Positions 34,729 through 44,129 of a DNA stretch of 64,000 bases are shown piece by piece; the stretch's first letter is position 1, and the number at the start of each line of letters is the position of its first letter. This DNA is from Alphaproteobacteria bacterium. GTDB lineage: Bacteria > Pseudomonadota > Alphaproteobacteria > JAJFFI01. The stretch covers positions 1 through 64,000 of the forward strand of contig JASJBI010000001.1 of assembly GCA_030066595.1 (NCBI GenBank), written 5' to 3'. The position numbers were made by a program, and so were the translations under genes. Below the pieces are notes generated by a model. The model searched no databases. It saw only the letters and a list, made by a program, of their open reading frames with translations, and was not told the origin of the DNA.

Positions 34729-35664
34729 ATGGCAGAGCCGAGACCACGATTTGCGATCATGGGGAGCGGCGGCGTCGGCGGGTACTTCGGCGCCGTGCTC
34801 GCCCGGGCCGGCTACGAGACGAGCTTCATCGCGCGCGGGGCCCATTTGGAGGCCATGCGGACGTCCGGCTTGCGGGTAGAAGGCCCCGATGGCGCATTTA
34901 CCGTGGCACCCATCGTCGCGACGGACGACCCGCAAGCGGTCGGGCCCGTCGATTTCGTGCTTGTCGCCGTGAAGCATTGGGACCTCGAGAGCGCCGGCAC
35001 GGCCTGCCGGCCGCTCGTCGGACCGGACACCACCCTGATATCCCTGATGAACGGTGTCGAGTCGGCAGAGGTCTTGGAGACTCTGTTCGCCGATCAGGTT
35101 CTGGGGGGCGTGGCCGAGATCTCGTCGACGATCGCTGCGCCGGGACAGATCACGCGCCTCAGCCCCTTCGCGCGCATCCGGTTCGGCGAGCTGGACGGCG
35201 CGCGCACCGCACGCGCGGACAGGCTGGAGGCGGCCCTCTCGGAGGCCGGCGTCGAGTCTGAACACAGCGCGCACATCCGGCGCGCGATCTGGGAGAAGTT
35301 CGTGTTCCTGGTGGGGCTCAGCGCGCTTACGGCCGTGACGCGCTGCCCCATCGGCGTTGTGCGGGCGGACGCGGACCTGCGCGAGCTGCTGCAGCAGGTC
35401 ATGGCGGAGGCCAGGGACGTCGGCGTCGCGGCGGAGGTCGACCTCGGCGACGATCTTCTGAGCAAACTCATGGCGTTCGTCGACGATCTGCCGGAGGGAA
35501 TGCGCGCGTCGATGGCCGTCGATCTCGAGCAAGGCCGCCGCCTCGAGCTCCCTTGGCTGTCCGGCGCCGTGGTTCGATTGGGTCGCAGTCTCGAAATTGC
35601 CACGCCGGCAAATGCCTTTGTCTGCGCGGCGCTCAAGCCGCACCAGATGGGGGCGCCCCCGTAA
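34729..35664 (+). CDS. 2-dehydropantoate 2-reductase family protein (PanE/ApbA)
   Basis: A 311-residue NADPH-dependent reductase. The Rossmann start FAIMGSGGVGGYFGAVLARAG and the VAVKHWDLE loop with its Lys are typical, as are the SLMNGVESAEVLE segment and the C-terminal IWEKFVFLVGLSALTAVTR (KFxxN-like) active-site helix. Family members reduce ketopantoate for coenzyme A synthesis, but many paralogues act on other 2-oxo acids. Pairing with a LysE exporter under an AraC regulator suggests a catabolic or export role rather than the housekeeping panE. Confidence 0.88.
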   Translation: MAEPRPRFAIMGSGGVGGYFGAVLARAGYETSFIARGAHLEAMRTSGLRVEGPDGAFTVAPIVATDDPQAVGPVDFVLVAVKHWDLESAGTACRPLVGPDTTLISLMNGVESAEVLETLFADQVLGGVAEISSTIAAPGQITRLSPFARIRFGELDGARTARADRLEAALSEAGVESEHSAHIRRAIWEKFVFLVGLSALTAVTRCPIGVVRADADLRELLQQVMAEARDVGVAAEVDLGDDLLSKLMAFVDDLPEGMRASMAVDLEQGRRLELPWLSGAVVRLGRSLEIATPANAFVCAALKPHQMGAPP

Positions 35665-35719
35665 CGCGGCGCGGCCTGCTCAGCGCTCAAACTCGAATTC
35701 CCTTGCGAAAGGTAACGTC

Positions 35720-36337
35720 ATGACCATCGACGTGCTCATGGCCCTGGCCGGGTTTGCCTTCGTTGCGTCCATCACGCCCGGTCCGAGCAATCTGATCCTG
35801 CTGGCGTCCGGCGTGAACTTCGGCTTCTGGCGCTCGGCGCCCGTGGTGCTGGGGGTCAGCTTCGGCTTCCTCTCGATGCTGCTGATCGTGGGTCTGGGGG
35901 TCGGCCAGGTCCTGCAGACGAGCGAGACGGTCTATACGATCCTCAAGATCGTGAGCGTGCTCTACGTCGTTTGGCTCGCCTGGAAGATCGCGACGAGTTC
36001 GCCGATGCGCGCCGAGGATGACGAGGCCGCTGCCCGCCCTTTGACCTTTTGGCAGGCTGGCCTGCTGCAATGGGTCAACCCCAAGGCGTGGACGGTCGCG
36101 CTGATCGTGACGGTCTCCTATACGAGCCCGGCGGACTATCTGCCGAGCCTCCTGCTGATCACCTTGCTGTTCGGTCTGGTGAACCTGCCGAGCATCAGCA
36201 CCTGGGCGGTTTTCGGCGTGGTTCTTCGCCAAATCCTGGTGGACCCGCGCAAGGTCCGGGTCTTCAACGTGGTCATGGCGGTCCTGCTGGTCGCGTCCAT
36301 GGCGCCTCTGCTGGTGGATTTCGCCGCCGGCTCATGA
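35720..36337 (+). CDS. LysE/RhtB family amino-acid exporter
   Basis: A 205-residue protein with about six membrane helices. The N-terminal motif GFAFVASITPGPSNLILLASG (TPGPxN) is diagnostic, and WQAGLLQWVNPKAWTVAL (NPKA) follows as expected. It would export an amino acid or related metabolite. The ATG at 35720 is 55 bases after the reductase stop, so the pair is probably cotranscribed. A longer frame upstream overlaps the reductase gene and is not used. Confidence 0.92.
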   Translation: MTIDVLMALAGFAFVASITPGPSNLILLASGVNFGFWRSAPVVLGVSFGFLSMLLIVGLGVGQVLQTSETVYTILKIVSVLYVVWLAWKIATSSPMRAEDDEAAARPLTFWQAGLLQWVNPKAWTVALIVTVSYTSPADYLPSLLLITLLFGLVNLPSISTWAVFGVVLRQILVDPRKVRVFNVVMAVLLVASMAPLLVDFAAGS

Positions 36338-36344
36338 TCTCAGA

Positions 36345-36361
36345 GCGGGCCTCCTGCCCGC
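36345..36361 (+). terminator. Short GC-rich hairpin after lysE
   Basis: GCGGGC-CTCCT-GCCCGC is a perfect six-base-pair stem just seven bases past the LysE-family stop codon. It lacks a T-run, so termination activity is doubtful. Confidence 0.3.
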
Positions 36362-36607
36362 CGGCGGGAAAGCACCCCCGGGTCCTGTCCCGAACCGTCG
36401 CGAATCCAGCGATCGCCACCGCGGCTCCCTCCGGGCCAGGGCGCGTGTTTCTAGGACGTTTTTCCCGTTAGGGGACTGGTAGGACCTGTCCAGGTAGCCT
36501 CATGCCCCACCGTCCTGGGTCGACCTTGCGCCCCGGCGGCGGCCTATGGCACAACTCCGGCGCCATTTTCGGCGCCGACAGCGCTACCCCTGACGAGACC
36601 AGCCCGC

Positions 36608-37489
36608 ATGCCCGCTCCCCTGAGAAAGGTGGTCTTTCCCGTCGCCGGCCTCGGCACCCGCTTTCTGCCGGCCACCAAGGCGGTCGCCAAGGAAATGCTG
36701 CCGGTGGTCGACAAGCCGTTGATCCAATACGCGGTGGAGGAGGCCGCGGCGGCGGGCATCGAGGAGTTCATCATCGTCACCGCACCGGACAAGCCCGCGA
36801 TCGCGGACCACTTCGCCCCCAAGGAGGGCTTGGAGCGCCAGCTCGCGGAGAAGAACAAGTCCGCCGAGCTGGCCGCCGTGCGCGCCTGCACGCCCGCGGG
36901 CGCCCGCTTCCATTACGCCATCCAGGAGCAGCCTCTGGGTCTGGGACATGCGGTCGGCTGTGCCCGCGCCCTGGTCGGGGACGAGCCCTTTGCCGTGATC
37001 CTGCCGGACGACATGGTGCTGGCCGAGACCCCCTGCCTCAAACAGATGGCCGAGGTCTATGGCGAGACCGGCGGCAACGTGATCGCGGTCGAGGACGTGC
37101 CCCGGGAGCAGACCGCGCGCTACGGCATTCTTGACGTCGGCGCCGACGACGGTCGCCTCGCCGAGGTGCGCGGCCTGGTCGAGAAGCCGGCGCCGGACGA
37201 GGCGCCCTCGACGCTCTCCATCATCGGCCGTTATATCCTGTTGCCCGAGGTGTTTGCGCAGATCGAGACGGTCGGACGCGGCGCCGGCGGGGAGATCCAG
37301 CTCACCGACGCCATGGCGGGCATGATCGGCGCGGCGCCGTTCCACGGCCTGCGCTTCACCGGGACCCGCTACGACTGCGGCAGCAAGCTCGGCTTCCTCG
37401 AGGCGAACATCGCCTACGCGCTGGCCCGCCCGGAGATGCGTGACGGGGTCCGCGCCATGCTGGCCGAACACAAGGACCTGGGAGCCTAA
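36608..37489 (+). CDS. galU: UTP--glucose-1-phosphate uridylyltransferase
   Basis: A 293-residue GalU: glucose-1-phosphate + UTP gives UDP-glucose. It has the nucleotide-binding FPVAGLGTRFLPATKAVAKEMLPVVDKPLIQYAVEEA block, split here as FPVAGLGTRFLPATKA and KEMLPVVDKPLIQYAVEE, then the catalytic VILPDDMV region and GLVEKPAPDEAPS. RYDCGSKLGFLEANI is the usual C-terminal motif. Only three bases separate it from ugd, so the two steps to UDP-glucuronate are encoded together. Confidence 0.95.
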   Translation: MPAPLRKVVFPVAGLGTRFLPATKAVAKEMLPVVDKPLIQYAVEEAAAAGIEEFIIVTAPDKPAIADHFAPKEGLERQLAEKNKSAELAAVRACTPAGARFHYAIQEQPLGLGHAVGCARALVGDEPFAVILPDDMVLAETPCLKQMAEVYGETGGNVIAVEDVPREQTARYGILDVGADDGRLAEVRGLVEKPAPDEAPSTLSIIGRYILLPEVFAQIETVGRGAGGEIQLTDAMAGMIGAAPFHGLRFTGTRYDCGSKLGFLEANIAYALARPEMRDGVRAMLAEHKDLGA

Positions 37490-37492
37490 GCC

Positions 37493-38815
37493 ATGCGCAT
37501 CGCCATGATCGGGACCGGCTATGTGGGCTTGGTGTCCGGGGCCTGCTTCTCGGAGTTCGGCGTGGATGTGGTCTGCGTCGACAAGGACGAGAGCAAGATC
37601 AAGACGCTCGAAGCCGGCGGCCTCCCGATCTACGAGCCCGGCCTCGATAACCTGGTTGTGGCCAACAGGCGGGCCGGGCGGCTGTCCTTCACCACGGATC
37701 TGGCCGGCGCCGTGGCCGAGGCGGACGCGGTCTTCATCGCGGTCGGCACACCCAGCCGGCGCGGCGACGGGCACGCCGATCTGTCCTACGTCTTCGCCGC
37801 CGCCGAGGAGATCGCCAAGGCGCTCGACGGCTACACGGTCGTGGTCACCAAGTCCACCGTGCCGGTCGGGACCGGCCGCGAGGTCAAGCACATCATCGCC
37901 AACACCCGCCCGGATGCGGACTTCGACGTGGTTTCGAACCCGGAGTTCCTGCGCGAAGGCTCGGCGATCAACGATTTCATGCGGCCGGACCGGGTCGTCA
38001 TCGGGATCGAAGGCCACCGGGCGCGGGAGCTGATGCGCGAGCTGTATCGTCCGCTCTATCTGGCGGAGACGCCGATCATCTTCACCTCATTGGAGACCGC
38101 CGAGCTGATCAAATACGCGGCCAACACCTTCCTGGCCACCAAGATCACCTTCATCAACGAGGTCGCGGATCTTTGCGAGCGGGTCGGCGCCAATGTGCAC
38201 GACGTCGCCAAGGGGATCGGGCTGGACGGCCGGATCGGCCGCAAGTTCCTGCATCCCGGGCCGGGATATGGCGGGTCCTGCTTCCCCAAGGACACCCTGG
38301 CCCTGGTGCGCACGGCCCAGGAGGCGGGCGCGCCTCTGCGGATCATCGAGACGGTGGTCGACATCAATGCCAAGCGCAAGCGGGCCATGGCCGACGTGGT
38401 CATCGAGACCTGCGGCGGCTCGGTCGCGGGCAAGACCATCGCCATCCTGGGTCTCACCTTCAAGCCCAACACGGACGACATGCGCGACGCGCCGAGCCTG
38501 GATATCGTGCCGGCGCTGATCGAAGCCGGCGCCAGCGTGCGGGCCTTCGATCCGGTCGGCATGGAGGAGGCCAAGAAGCTGCTGTCGGGTGTCGACTGGG
38601 GCGACGATGCCTACGCGACCATGCAGGACGCGGATGCTCTGGTCATCGTCACCGAGTGGAACGAATTCCGGGCGCTCGACCTGGAGCGGGTCAAGCGCCT
38701 GTTGAAGAGCCCGATTCTTGTGGATTTGCGAAATATTTACGAGCCGCGGGAGATCGTTGAGCAGGGCTTTACCTATCGTTCGATCGGGCGGCCGTATCCG
38801 CCCCGCAGAGACTAG
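37493..38815 (+). CDS. ugd: UDP-glucose 6-dehydrogenase
   Basis: A 440-residue NAD-dependent enzyme oxidising UDP-glucose to UDP-glucuronate in two steps. It begins MRIAMIGTGYVGLVSGACF (Rossmann), and has KSTVPVGTGREVK, SNPEFLREGSAI, the dimer helix ELIKYAANTFLATKITFINE and the catalytic Cys in GPGYGGSCFPKDT. The C-terminal domain with GLTFKPNTDDMRDAPSL binds the nucleotide sugar. Length is normal. It works downstream of galU to supply uronic acid for exopolysaccharide or lipopolysaccharide. Confidence 0.96.
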   Translation: MRIAMIGTGYVGLVSGACFSEFGVDVVCVDKDESKIKTLEAGGLPIYEPGLDNLVVANRRAGRLSFTTDLAGAVAEADAVFIAVGTPSRRGDGHADLSYVFAAAEEIAKALDGYTVVVTKSTVPVGTGREVKHIIANTRPDADFDVVSNPEFLREGSAINDFMRPDRVVIGIEGHRARELMRELYRPLYLAETPIIFTSLETAELIKYAANTFLATKITFINEVADLCERVGANVHDVAKGIGLDGRIGRKFLHPGPGYGGSCFPKDTLALVRTAQEAGAPLRIIETVVDINAKRKRAMADVVIETCGGSVAGKTIAILGLTFKPNTDDMRDAPSLDIVPALIEAGASVRAFDPVGMEEAKKLLSGVDWGDDAYATMQDADALVIVTEWNEFRALDLERVKRLLKSPILVDLRNIYEPREIVEQGFTYRSIGRPYPPRRD

Positions 38816-38848
38816 ACTCATTCCACCACTGGACAGAGAGCTTCAGAC

Positions 38849-40270
38849 ATGGGCGAAATCGACCGGCGTATCGGCACGACCGGGGCAGACATGCGGGCAC
38901 ACACTCTCGAGCCTTCGATCCTCCGCGAATACGACATCCGCGGCATTGTGGGGGAAACCTTGGGGCGCGAGGATGCCACGGCGATCGGCCGCGCCTTCGG
39001 CAGCCGGGTCATCCGGGCCGGCGGGCGTCAGGTCTGCGTCGGCTTCGACGGGCGGCTGAGCTCCCCCGATCTGACGGCCGCGCTGGTCGAAGGACTGCTG
39101 TCCACCGGATGCGATGTGCTGCGCGTCGGCCGCGGCCCGACGCCGATGCTCTATTTCGCCGTCCACCACCTCGATGCCGATGGTGGGATCATGGTGACCG
39201 GTTCGCATAACCCGCCGGACTACAACGGCTTCAAGATGATGCTGGGCGGCGCCGCCTTTTACGGGGACGACATCCAGAGCATCGGCACGCTGACCGCGGC
39301 CGGCGACTTCGAGACCGGCAGCGGGTCGGAGGCGGAACGGCCGGTCCTGGACGACTATGTCGCCCGGGTCACCGGCGACTATCGGGGCAACGGCGAGCTG
39401 AAGGTCGCCTGGGACTCCGGCAACGGGGCCATGGGCGAGGCGCTTGCGGCCGCGGTCCGCCGCCTGCCGGGCGAGCACATCCTGCTCAACGAGGCCATCG
39501 ACGGCACCTTTCCCAACCACCACCCCGACCCGACGGTGGCGGCCAACCTGGTCCAGCTGCAGGAGACCGTGCGGGCCGAGGGCTGCGATCTGGGGATCGC
39601 CTTCGACGGGGACGGCGACCGGATCGGCGCGGTCGACGGCGGCGGGGAGATCCTGTGGGCGGATCAGCTCTTGGCGGTACTCGCCAGGGAGGTGATCGAG
39701 GAGGCCCCGGGCGCCACCATCATCGCGGACGTCAAAGCCAGCGAGGTGCTGTTCGACGAGATCGCCCGGCTGGGCGGAACGCCGCTCATGTGGAAGACCG
39801 GCCATTCCCTGATCAAGGCCAAGATGAAAGAGACGGGCGCGCCGCTTGCCGGCGAGATGAGCGGCCACATCTTTTTCGCCGACCGCTATTACGGCTTCGA
39901 CGACGCGCTTTATGCCGCCGTCCGCCTGCTCAACGTGCTGTCCGCCAGCGGCGAGAGCCTGGCCCAGTTCCGCGGCCGCCTGTCTGGCGCCGTCAACACC
40001 CCGGAGCTGCGATTTCCCTGCAGCGAAGACCGCAAGGTCGCGGTCGTCGAGGAGGTGCGCGCGCGCCTGCAGGCCGCCGGCGCCGAGCTTAGCGACGTGG
40101 ACGGGGTGCGCGTGAAGACACAGGACGGCTGGTGGCTGCTGCGGGCCTCGAATACCCAGGACGTGCTGGTGGCCCGGTGCGAGGCGCGCGACCAGGCGGG
40201 CATCGATCGGCTCAAGCGCACGCTGATCGCCCAGCTGGATCAGAGCGGCATCGAGGCCCCCGACTTCTGA
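38849..40270 (+). CDS. Phosphomannomutase/phosphoglucomutase (alpha-D-phosphohexomutase)
   Basis: A 473-residue bifunctional hexose-phosphate mutase. The phosphoserine loop is [18 protein letters not shown], the Mg-binding loop [13 protein letters not shown], the sugar-binding loop [15 protein letters not shown], and the phosphate-binding domain contains [19 protein letters not shown]. It interconverts mannose or glucose 6- and 1-phosphates, feeding GalU or GDP-mannose synthesis. The start at 38849 has AGAGAGC upstream; an in-frame ATG at 38891 with GGGGCAGAC is also possible. It follows ugd by 33 bases. Confidence 0.93.
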   Translation: MGEIDRRIGTTGADMRAHTLEPSILREYDIRGIVGETLGREDATAIGRAFGSRVIRAGGRQVCVGFDGRLSSPDLTAALVEGLLSTGCDVLRVGRGPTPMLYFAVHHLDADGGIMVTGSHNPPDYNGFKMMLGGAAFYGDDIQSIGTLTAAGDFETGSGSEAERPVLDDYVARVTGDYRGNGELKVAWDSGNGAMGEALAAAVRRLPGEHILLNEAIDGTFPNHHPDPTVAANLVQLQETVRAEGCDLGIAFDGDGDRIGAVDGGGEILWADQLLAVLAREVIEEAPGATIIADVKASEVLFDEIARLGGTPLMWKTGHSLIKAKMKETGAPLAGEMSGHIFFADRYYGFDDALYAAVRLLNVLSASGESLAQFRGRLSGAVNTPELRFPCSEDRKVAVVEEVRARLQAAGAELSDVDGVRVKTQDGWWLLRASNTQDVLVARCEARDQAGIDRLKRTLIAQLDQSGIEAPDF

Positions 40271-40449
40271 GGCCAGAGCATGATCGGGCCGCGCTCGTCC
40301 GGATAGTCCGAACCGAATATCTCGCTTAAGGCGATATTAAGCACAAAGGCATATGACCTAAGGCTCCCGTAACGGGCTGCCGGCTCACGCCTGCGGTGTG
40401 ACACCAGGGCCGCCCGCCGCCATTGGCTTGGACATTGGGGGCTTTGGCC

Positions 40450-41838
40450 ATGAGTTCGTCCACACAGCACGGAGACATCATCGGCAAGGTCGCCGAGGAG
40501 GCTGGCGGACTCGGCATCGAAATCGCCGATGTTGCCGGCACCGTGGACGATCTCGCCGCCTATGCGGAGCGGCAGGCCGAGATGTTCGACCGGCTGCGCC
40601 AGGCCGCCGATGCCATGGCCGGCAGCAACGATCACGTCGCGGCCGCGGCCGGCGCGGCCCAGCAGGTTGCCGCGGAGGTGACCGCCAAGGTCGAGCGTTC
40701 CTCCGTGACGCTGAATGCCTCGCTCGCGGATATCAGCAGCCTGGTCGAGGCGGTGACCGCCATCGAAGCCCATCTGGCCGGTCTGCGGCAAGCGCTCGAC
40801 AAGGTCGGCGAGGTGGCCAAGAGCATCAACGCGATCGCCAAGCAGACCAATCTGCTGGCGCTCAACGCCACCATCGAGGCGGCCCGCGCCGGCGATGCCG
40901 GCAAGGGGTTCGCCGTGGTGGCCGGCGAGGTCAAACAGCTGGCCGAGCAGACCGCCTCCGCCACCGCGGAGATCGACGAGACGCTCGCGTACCTGGTCGA
41001 CCAGGCGGGCCGACTGGTGGATCAGGGCACGGACAGCATGGCCAAGGCCGAATGCGTGAAGCAGGGCACCCAGGCGATCGGCGAGGTGATCGATACGGTC
41101 GGCCAGGCGGTGCGCGAGATGGACGGAGAGACTGGCCGGATCAAGGAGGCCGCCGGCGAGATCGCCGGTCGCTGCGGCGACGTTCAAGGGGCCTTGGGAG
41201 ACATGACGCGCGGCGTGGCGGAGACCAGCGGCAATCTGGCCGGTGCCCGCGACCGCTTGAACCGGCTCACGAAATCAAGTGAGCTGTTGATTTCGCTGAC
41301 CGCGCAAACCGGGGTGCGGACGGTCGACAGCCCCTTCATCGATGCGGCGATGGACAACGCCGCCAAGATCTCCGAGATTTTCGAATCCGCGCTGGCGGCC
41401 GGCCGGCTCAGCGTGGATGAGCTGTTCGACACCGACTATCAGGAGATCCCCGGCAGCAACCCGCGCCAGGTCATGACGCGTTTCACCGCGTTCACCGACG
41501 AGGCCCTGCCGCCGGTGCAGGAGCGGCTGCTCGACCTGGACGAGCGGGTGGTATTCGCGGCCGCGGTCGACCGCAACGGCTACCTGCCGACCCACAACAA
41601 GAAATTCTCCCAGCCGCAGGGCGACGACGTGGAATGGAACACCGCCAACTGCCGAAACCGGCGCGTCTTCGACGACCGGGTCGGGCTCGCCGCCGGCCAG
41701 AATACCGGGCCGTTCCTGCTGCAGGCCTATCGGCGCGACATGGGCGGCGGCGTCTTTGCCATGATGAAGGATGTCTCGGCGCCGATTCTGGTTCGAGGCC
41801 GCCACTGGGGCGGCCTGCGGATCGGCTACAAGGTCTGA
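40450..41838 (+). CDS. Soluble methyl-accepting chemotaxis-type protein with C-terminal sensor
   Basis: A 462-residue protein without membrane segments. The first 260 residues form an antiparallel signalling coiled-coil with the conserved tip region ([20 protein letters not shown], then [20 protein letters not shown]). The last 160 residues are a Cache-like or PAS-like module with the pattern [23 protein letters not shown]-like [10 protein letters not shown] and [18 protein letters not shown], common at the end of alphaproteobacterial cytoplasmic receptors. ATG at 40450 has a GGGGG Shine-Dalgarno. It would couple a cytoplasmic signal to CheA/CheW, whose genes are elsewhere. Confidence 0.92.
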   Translation: MSSSTQHGDIIGKVAEEAGGLGIEIADVAGTVDDLAAYAERQAEMFDRLRQAADAMAGSNDHVAAAAGAAQQVAAEVTAKVERSSVTLNASLADISSLVEAVTAIEAHLAGLRQALDKVGEVAKSINAIAKQTNLLALNATIEAARAGDAGKGFAVVAGEVKQLAEQTASATAEIDETLAYLVDQAGRLVDQGTDSMAKAECVKQGTQAIGEVIDTVGQAVREMDGETGRIKEAAGEIAGRCGDVQGALGDMTRGVAETSGNLAGARDRLNRLTKSSELLISLTAQTGVRTVDSPFIDAAMDNAAKISEIFESALAAGRLSVDELFDTDYQEIPGSNPRQVMTRFTAFTDEALPPVQERLLDLDERVVFAAAVDRNGYLPTHNKKFSQPQGDDVEWNTANCRNRRVFDDRVGLAAGQNTGPFLLQAYRRDMGGGVFAMMKDVSAPILVRGRHWGGLRIGYKV

Positions 41839-41908
41839 TCGCCCTTTACCTTTCCAGGTCTCTCTGGCACTAGGGACCCTTGACACGGGACGGGGCAGGG
41901 GCTCCCCG

Positions 41909-42379
41909 ATGAAGTTCTTCTTTTACGGCACGCTGATGGACGCGGAGCTGTTGCAGACGGTGCTCGGACGGGTGCTGGCCGCAGAGGCGTGCCTGCCTAT
42001 GAACCTCGCGGGGTTTAGGCGCCACGGCGTGCGCGGCCGGACCTATCCGATCCTGGTGCCCGCCGCCGCCGGTGTCGTGCGCGGCATCATGGCGCAGGGC
42101 TTGGCCGAGGCGGATGCGCTGCGCTTGACGTGGTACGAGAGCGATGACTACGAAATCCGCGAGTGCCGCCTGCGCGGGGCGGGTGGGGCGCGGGCGACCG
42201 CCTGGGTCTATCTGCCCCGGCCCGGCATCATGGTTGCGGAGGGAGGCTGGGACTTCCAGGCCTGGCGGCGGCGGCACAAGGCCGAGGCGCTGCGTCGCCT
42301 GGCCGGGGGATTGGCGGGGCCGACGCCGACGGAGCGCGCCGAGGCGCGCGCCTGTTGGGACCGGCGCAAGCCTCTCTGA
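41909..42379 (+). CDS. Gamma-glutamylcyclotransferase-like (AIG2 family) protein
   Basis: A 156-residue protein starting MKFFFYGTLMDAELLQTVLG, the family's YGSL-type nucleotide-free binding loop, with the catalytic acidic residue in LTWYESDDYEIRECRL. The C-terminal tail is basic. Family members release 5-oxoproline from gamma-glutamyl peptides or gamma-glutamylamines. That is interesting given the ligase near 5-6 kb, although the two genes are far apart. ATG at 41909 is preceded by weak ribosome-binding sequence. Confidence 0.85.
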   Translation: MKFFFYGTLMDAELLQTVLGRVLAAEACLPMNLAGFRRHGVRGRTYPILVPAAAGVVRGIMAQGLAEADALRLTWYESDDYEIRECRLRGAGGARATAWVYLPRPGIMVAEGGWDFQAWRRRHKAEALRRLAGGLAGPTPTERAEARACWDRRKPL

Positions 42380-42404
42380 TACCTGGAGCTGGCTGGAGAC
42401 TGTC

Positions 42405-43769
42405 TTAGCAGGCTGCCGAGGAGGTATCTCCCTGGGCGGTCTCGCAGTCGGAAATGGGTGACCGCATCGCGAAGCAGGGGATGTCCCGCTGCTGCAGGAC
42501 CTTGCAGGCCTGGATGGCCTGATCCGAGGCCATGCCGCGCAGGCGGGCCCGATAGAGGCTGCGGCTGGTCGACCCCGCAGGTTCGACCACGATCCGGGCG
42601 CCGTTCAACAGGCCGGGCACGGAATCCTTCGCCGTCACCGCAGCGCTCTGCGCCTCTTGCCGCTTGCGGAACGCGCCGACCTGGATATCCCAGTGGCCCT
42701 TGAAGGCCATGTCGTGCTCATGAAAGGTCGGCGGTGCGCCCGGATCCGTGGGCTCGAAGTCCGGGGTCGGAATGTCGGCCACCGCGGTGATCGGGAGAAT
42801 CCGACTGCCGGGACGGGCCTCCGGGCGGAGGCGGGCGCGCGCTTCCGGCTTGAGCCGCGTGCGCGGGGTGGCGCTGGCCACGCGCGTGCGCGGGGTGGCG
42901 CTGGCGACGAGCGTGTTGCCCTTGCCGTTCAGCTTGCCGGCAAAGCCCTGATCCAAGAGCCGCATCATATGCCGGTCGCGGCGCCAGCCGGTCCGGCCAC
43001 CCATCACCACGGCGACCAGGCGCCGGTTGTTGCGGGTCACCGAGGCGGCCAGATTGAAGCCCGCGGCCCGGATGTAGCCGGTCTTGATGCCGTCCGTCCC
43101 GTGGAACTTGGTCAGCAGCTTGTTGTGGTTGCGATGGGCGACGCCCCGGTAGGTGAAACTGCGCCGGGAGAAGTAGTGGTAATAGGTCGCGTGGTTACGC
43201 AGCAGCGCGATGGACAGCGTAGCCAGATCCGCGGCGGTGGTCAGCTGTCCCCGATTGTAGAGGCCGGACGCATTGCGGAATGTGGTCCGGCGCATCCCCA
43301 ACTCGCGCGCCTTCAGCGTCATCTTGCGGGCGAACTTGGCTTCGGTTCCGCTGATCGCTTCGGCCACCACGACGGCGACATCGTTGGCCGACTTGGTGAC
43401 CAGCGCTTGCAGCGCGTCCTCGACCGTGATGGTCTGACCGGAGCGCAGGCCAAGTTTCGAGCGGGGCTGGCGAGCGGCCCGGCGCGAGACCTTGAGCCGC
43501 TGGTCGAGACGCATGCGACCCTGCTCGAGCTCGTCGAACAACAGGTAGAGCGTCATGATCTTGGTCAACGAGGCCGGGTGCCGGCGCTTGTTGGCATTCT
43601 TCGCGTGCAGCACTTCGCCCGACTCGGCATCGATCACGATGGCGGCATACTTCGCCATCGCCGGAGCGGGCGCGCCGACGAGGAAAACGACAGCAAAGAC
43701 GGCGGCCGCGACCGCCAGAATCAGCGAGCGCGGGAAAGACAACGCTGTGATCTCCCCCGTAATCCTCAT
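42405..43769 (-). CDS. D-alanyl-D-alanine carboxypeptidase with SPOR domain
   Basis: A 454-residue low-molecular-mass penicillin-binding protein. A signal peptide ends near PAPAMAKYA; the catalytic SxxK is in HPASLTKIMTLYLLFDE, SxN in VTKSANDVAVVV and KTG in GIKTGYIRAAG. A low-complexity linker with a tandem 27-base duplication joins it to a C-terminal SPOR domain (about 370-445; WDIQVGAFRKRQEAQSAAV) that binds denuded septal glycan. It trims peptidoglycan stem peptides in the periplasm, probably at the division site. I use ATG 43769; a TTG at 43742 has a better Shine-Dalgarno (GGGGGAG), and a TTG at 43814 extends the frame. Confidence 0.92.
   Translation of the reverse strand: MRITGEITALSFPRSLILAVAAAVFAVVFLVGAPAPAMAKYAAIVIDAESGEVLHAKNANKRRHPASLTKIMTLYLLFDELEQGRMRLDQRLKVSRRAARQPRSKLGLRSGQTITVEDALQALVTKSANDVAVVVAEAISGTEAKFARKMTLKARELGMRRTTFRNASGLYNRGQLTTAADLATLSIALLRNHATYYHYFSRRSFTYRGVAHRNHNKLLTKFHGTDGIKTGYIRAAGFNLAASVTRNNRRLVAVVMGGRTGWRRDRHMMRLLDQGFAGKLNGKGNTLVASATPRTRVASATPRTRLKPEARARLRPEARPGSRILPITAVADIPTPDFEPTDPGAPPTFHEHDMAFKGHWDIQVGAFRKRQEAQSAAVTAKDSVPGLLNGARIVVEPAGSTSRSLYRARLRGMASDQAIQACKVLQQRDIPCFAMRSPISDCETAQGDTSSAAC
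42856..42909. repeat. 27-base tandem duplication in the D,D-carboxypeptidase linker
   Basis: Two adjacent 27-base units differ by one base (42856-42882 and 42883-42909). On the coding strand they give the duplicated peptide VASATPRTR. A second, less exact duplication (KPEARARLRPEAR) follows in the same linker. Confidence 0.85.
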
Positions 43770-44129
43770 TTCACTGCGCTTTGTGATACCGAGTATTGCG
43801 GTAAGGTTTACCAATACTAATGATCCCCGAGCGTCCTGTCTATGTATCAGTCAGCCTTTAAGATTTATTTAAATATCCTTTTGGATTCCCTGCGAATCCG
43901 CTTGACACGGGAGTCAAAGCCCGTTCCCGGCTGTCTGTCTGCGACAATGCGCCGCAGAATCCCGCGCCGGTTCAAGCCCTTATAATGCTGCAACGCACAA
44001 CCAGATTGACAGGACAACACGTTAATCTGTAGTTAACCATGATTGCAGCGCAAAAATCCGAGCCGTTTGGTGCCGCCGACTCGGGCCAGGACCCCCAGGC
44101 GCTGCGGTGACGCAGAGGGAGGCCGAGCG
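43770..44129. promoter_or_regulatory. Divergent region between the carboxypeptidase and phasin genes
   Basis: This 360-base gap includes an AT-rich stretch (about 43855-43880) and two close palindromes: GGATTC-CCTGC-GAATCC at 43883-43899 and TTGAC-ACGGGA-GTCAA at 43902-43917. A promoter candidate for the phasin gene is TTGACA at 44006-44011 with TGTAGT at 44028-44033 (16-base spacer). A second TATAAT occurs at 43981-43986 without a clear -35. No gene is seen here. Confidence 0.4.

Noticed and set aside
43969-43986. T-arm-like GGTTCAAGCC suggesting a tRNA
   Set aside because: No acceptor, D-arm or anticodon arm can be built around it.
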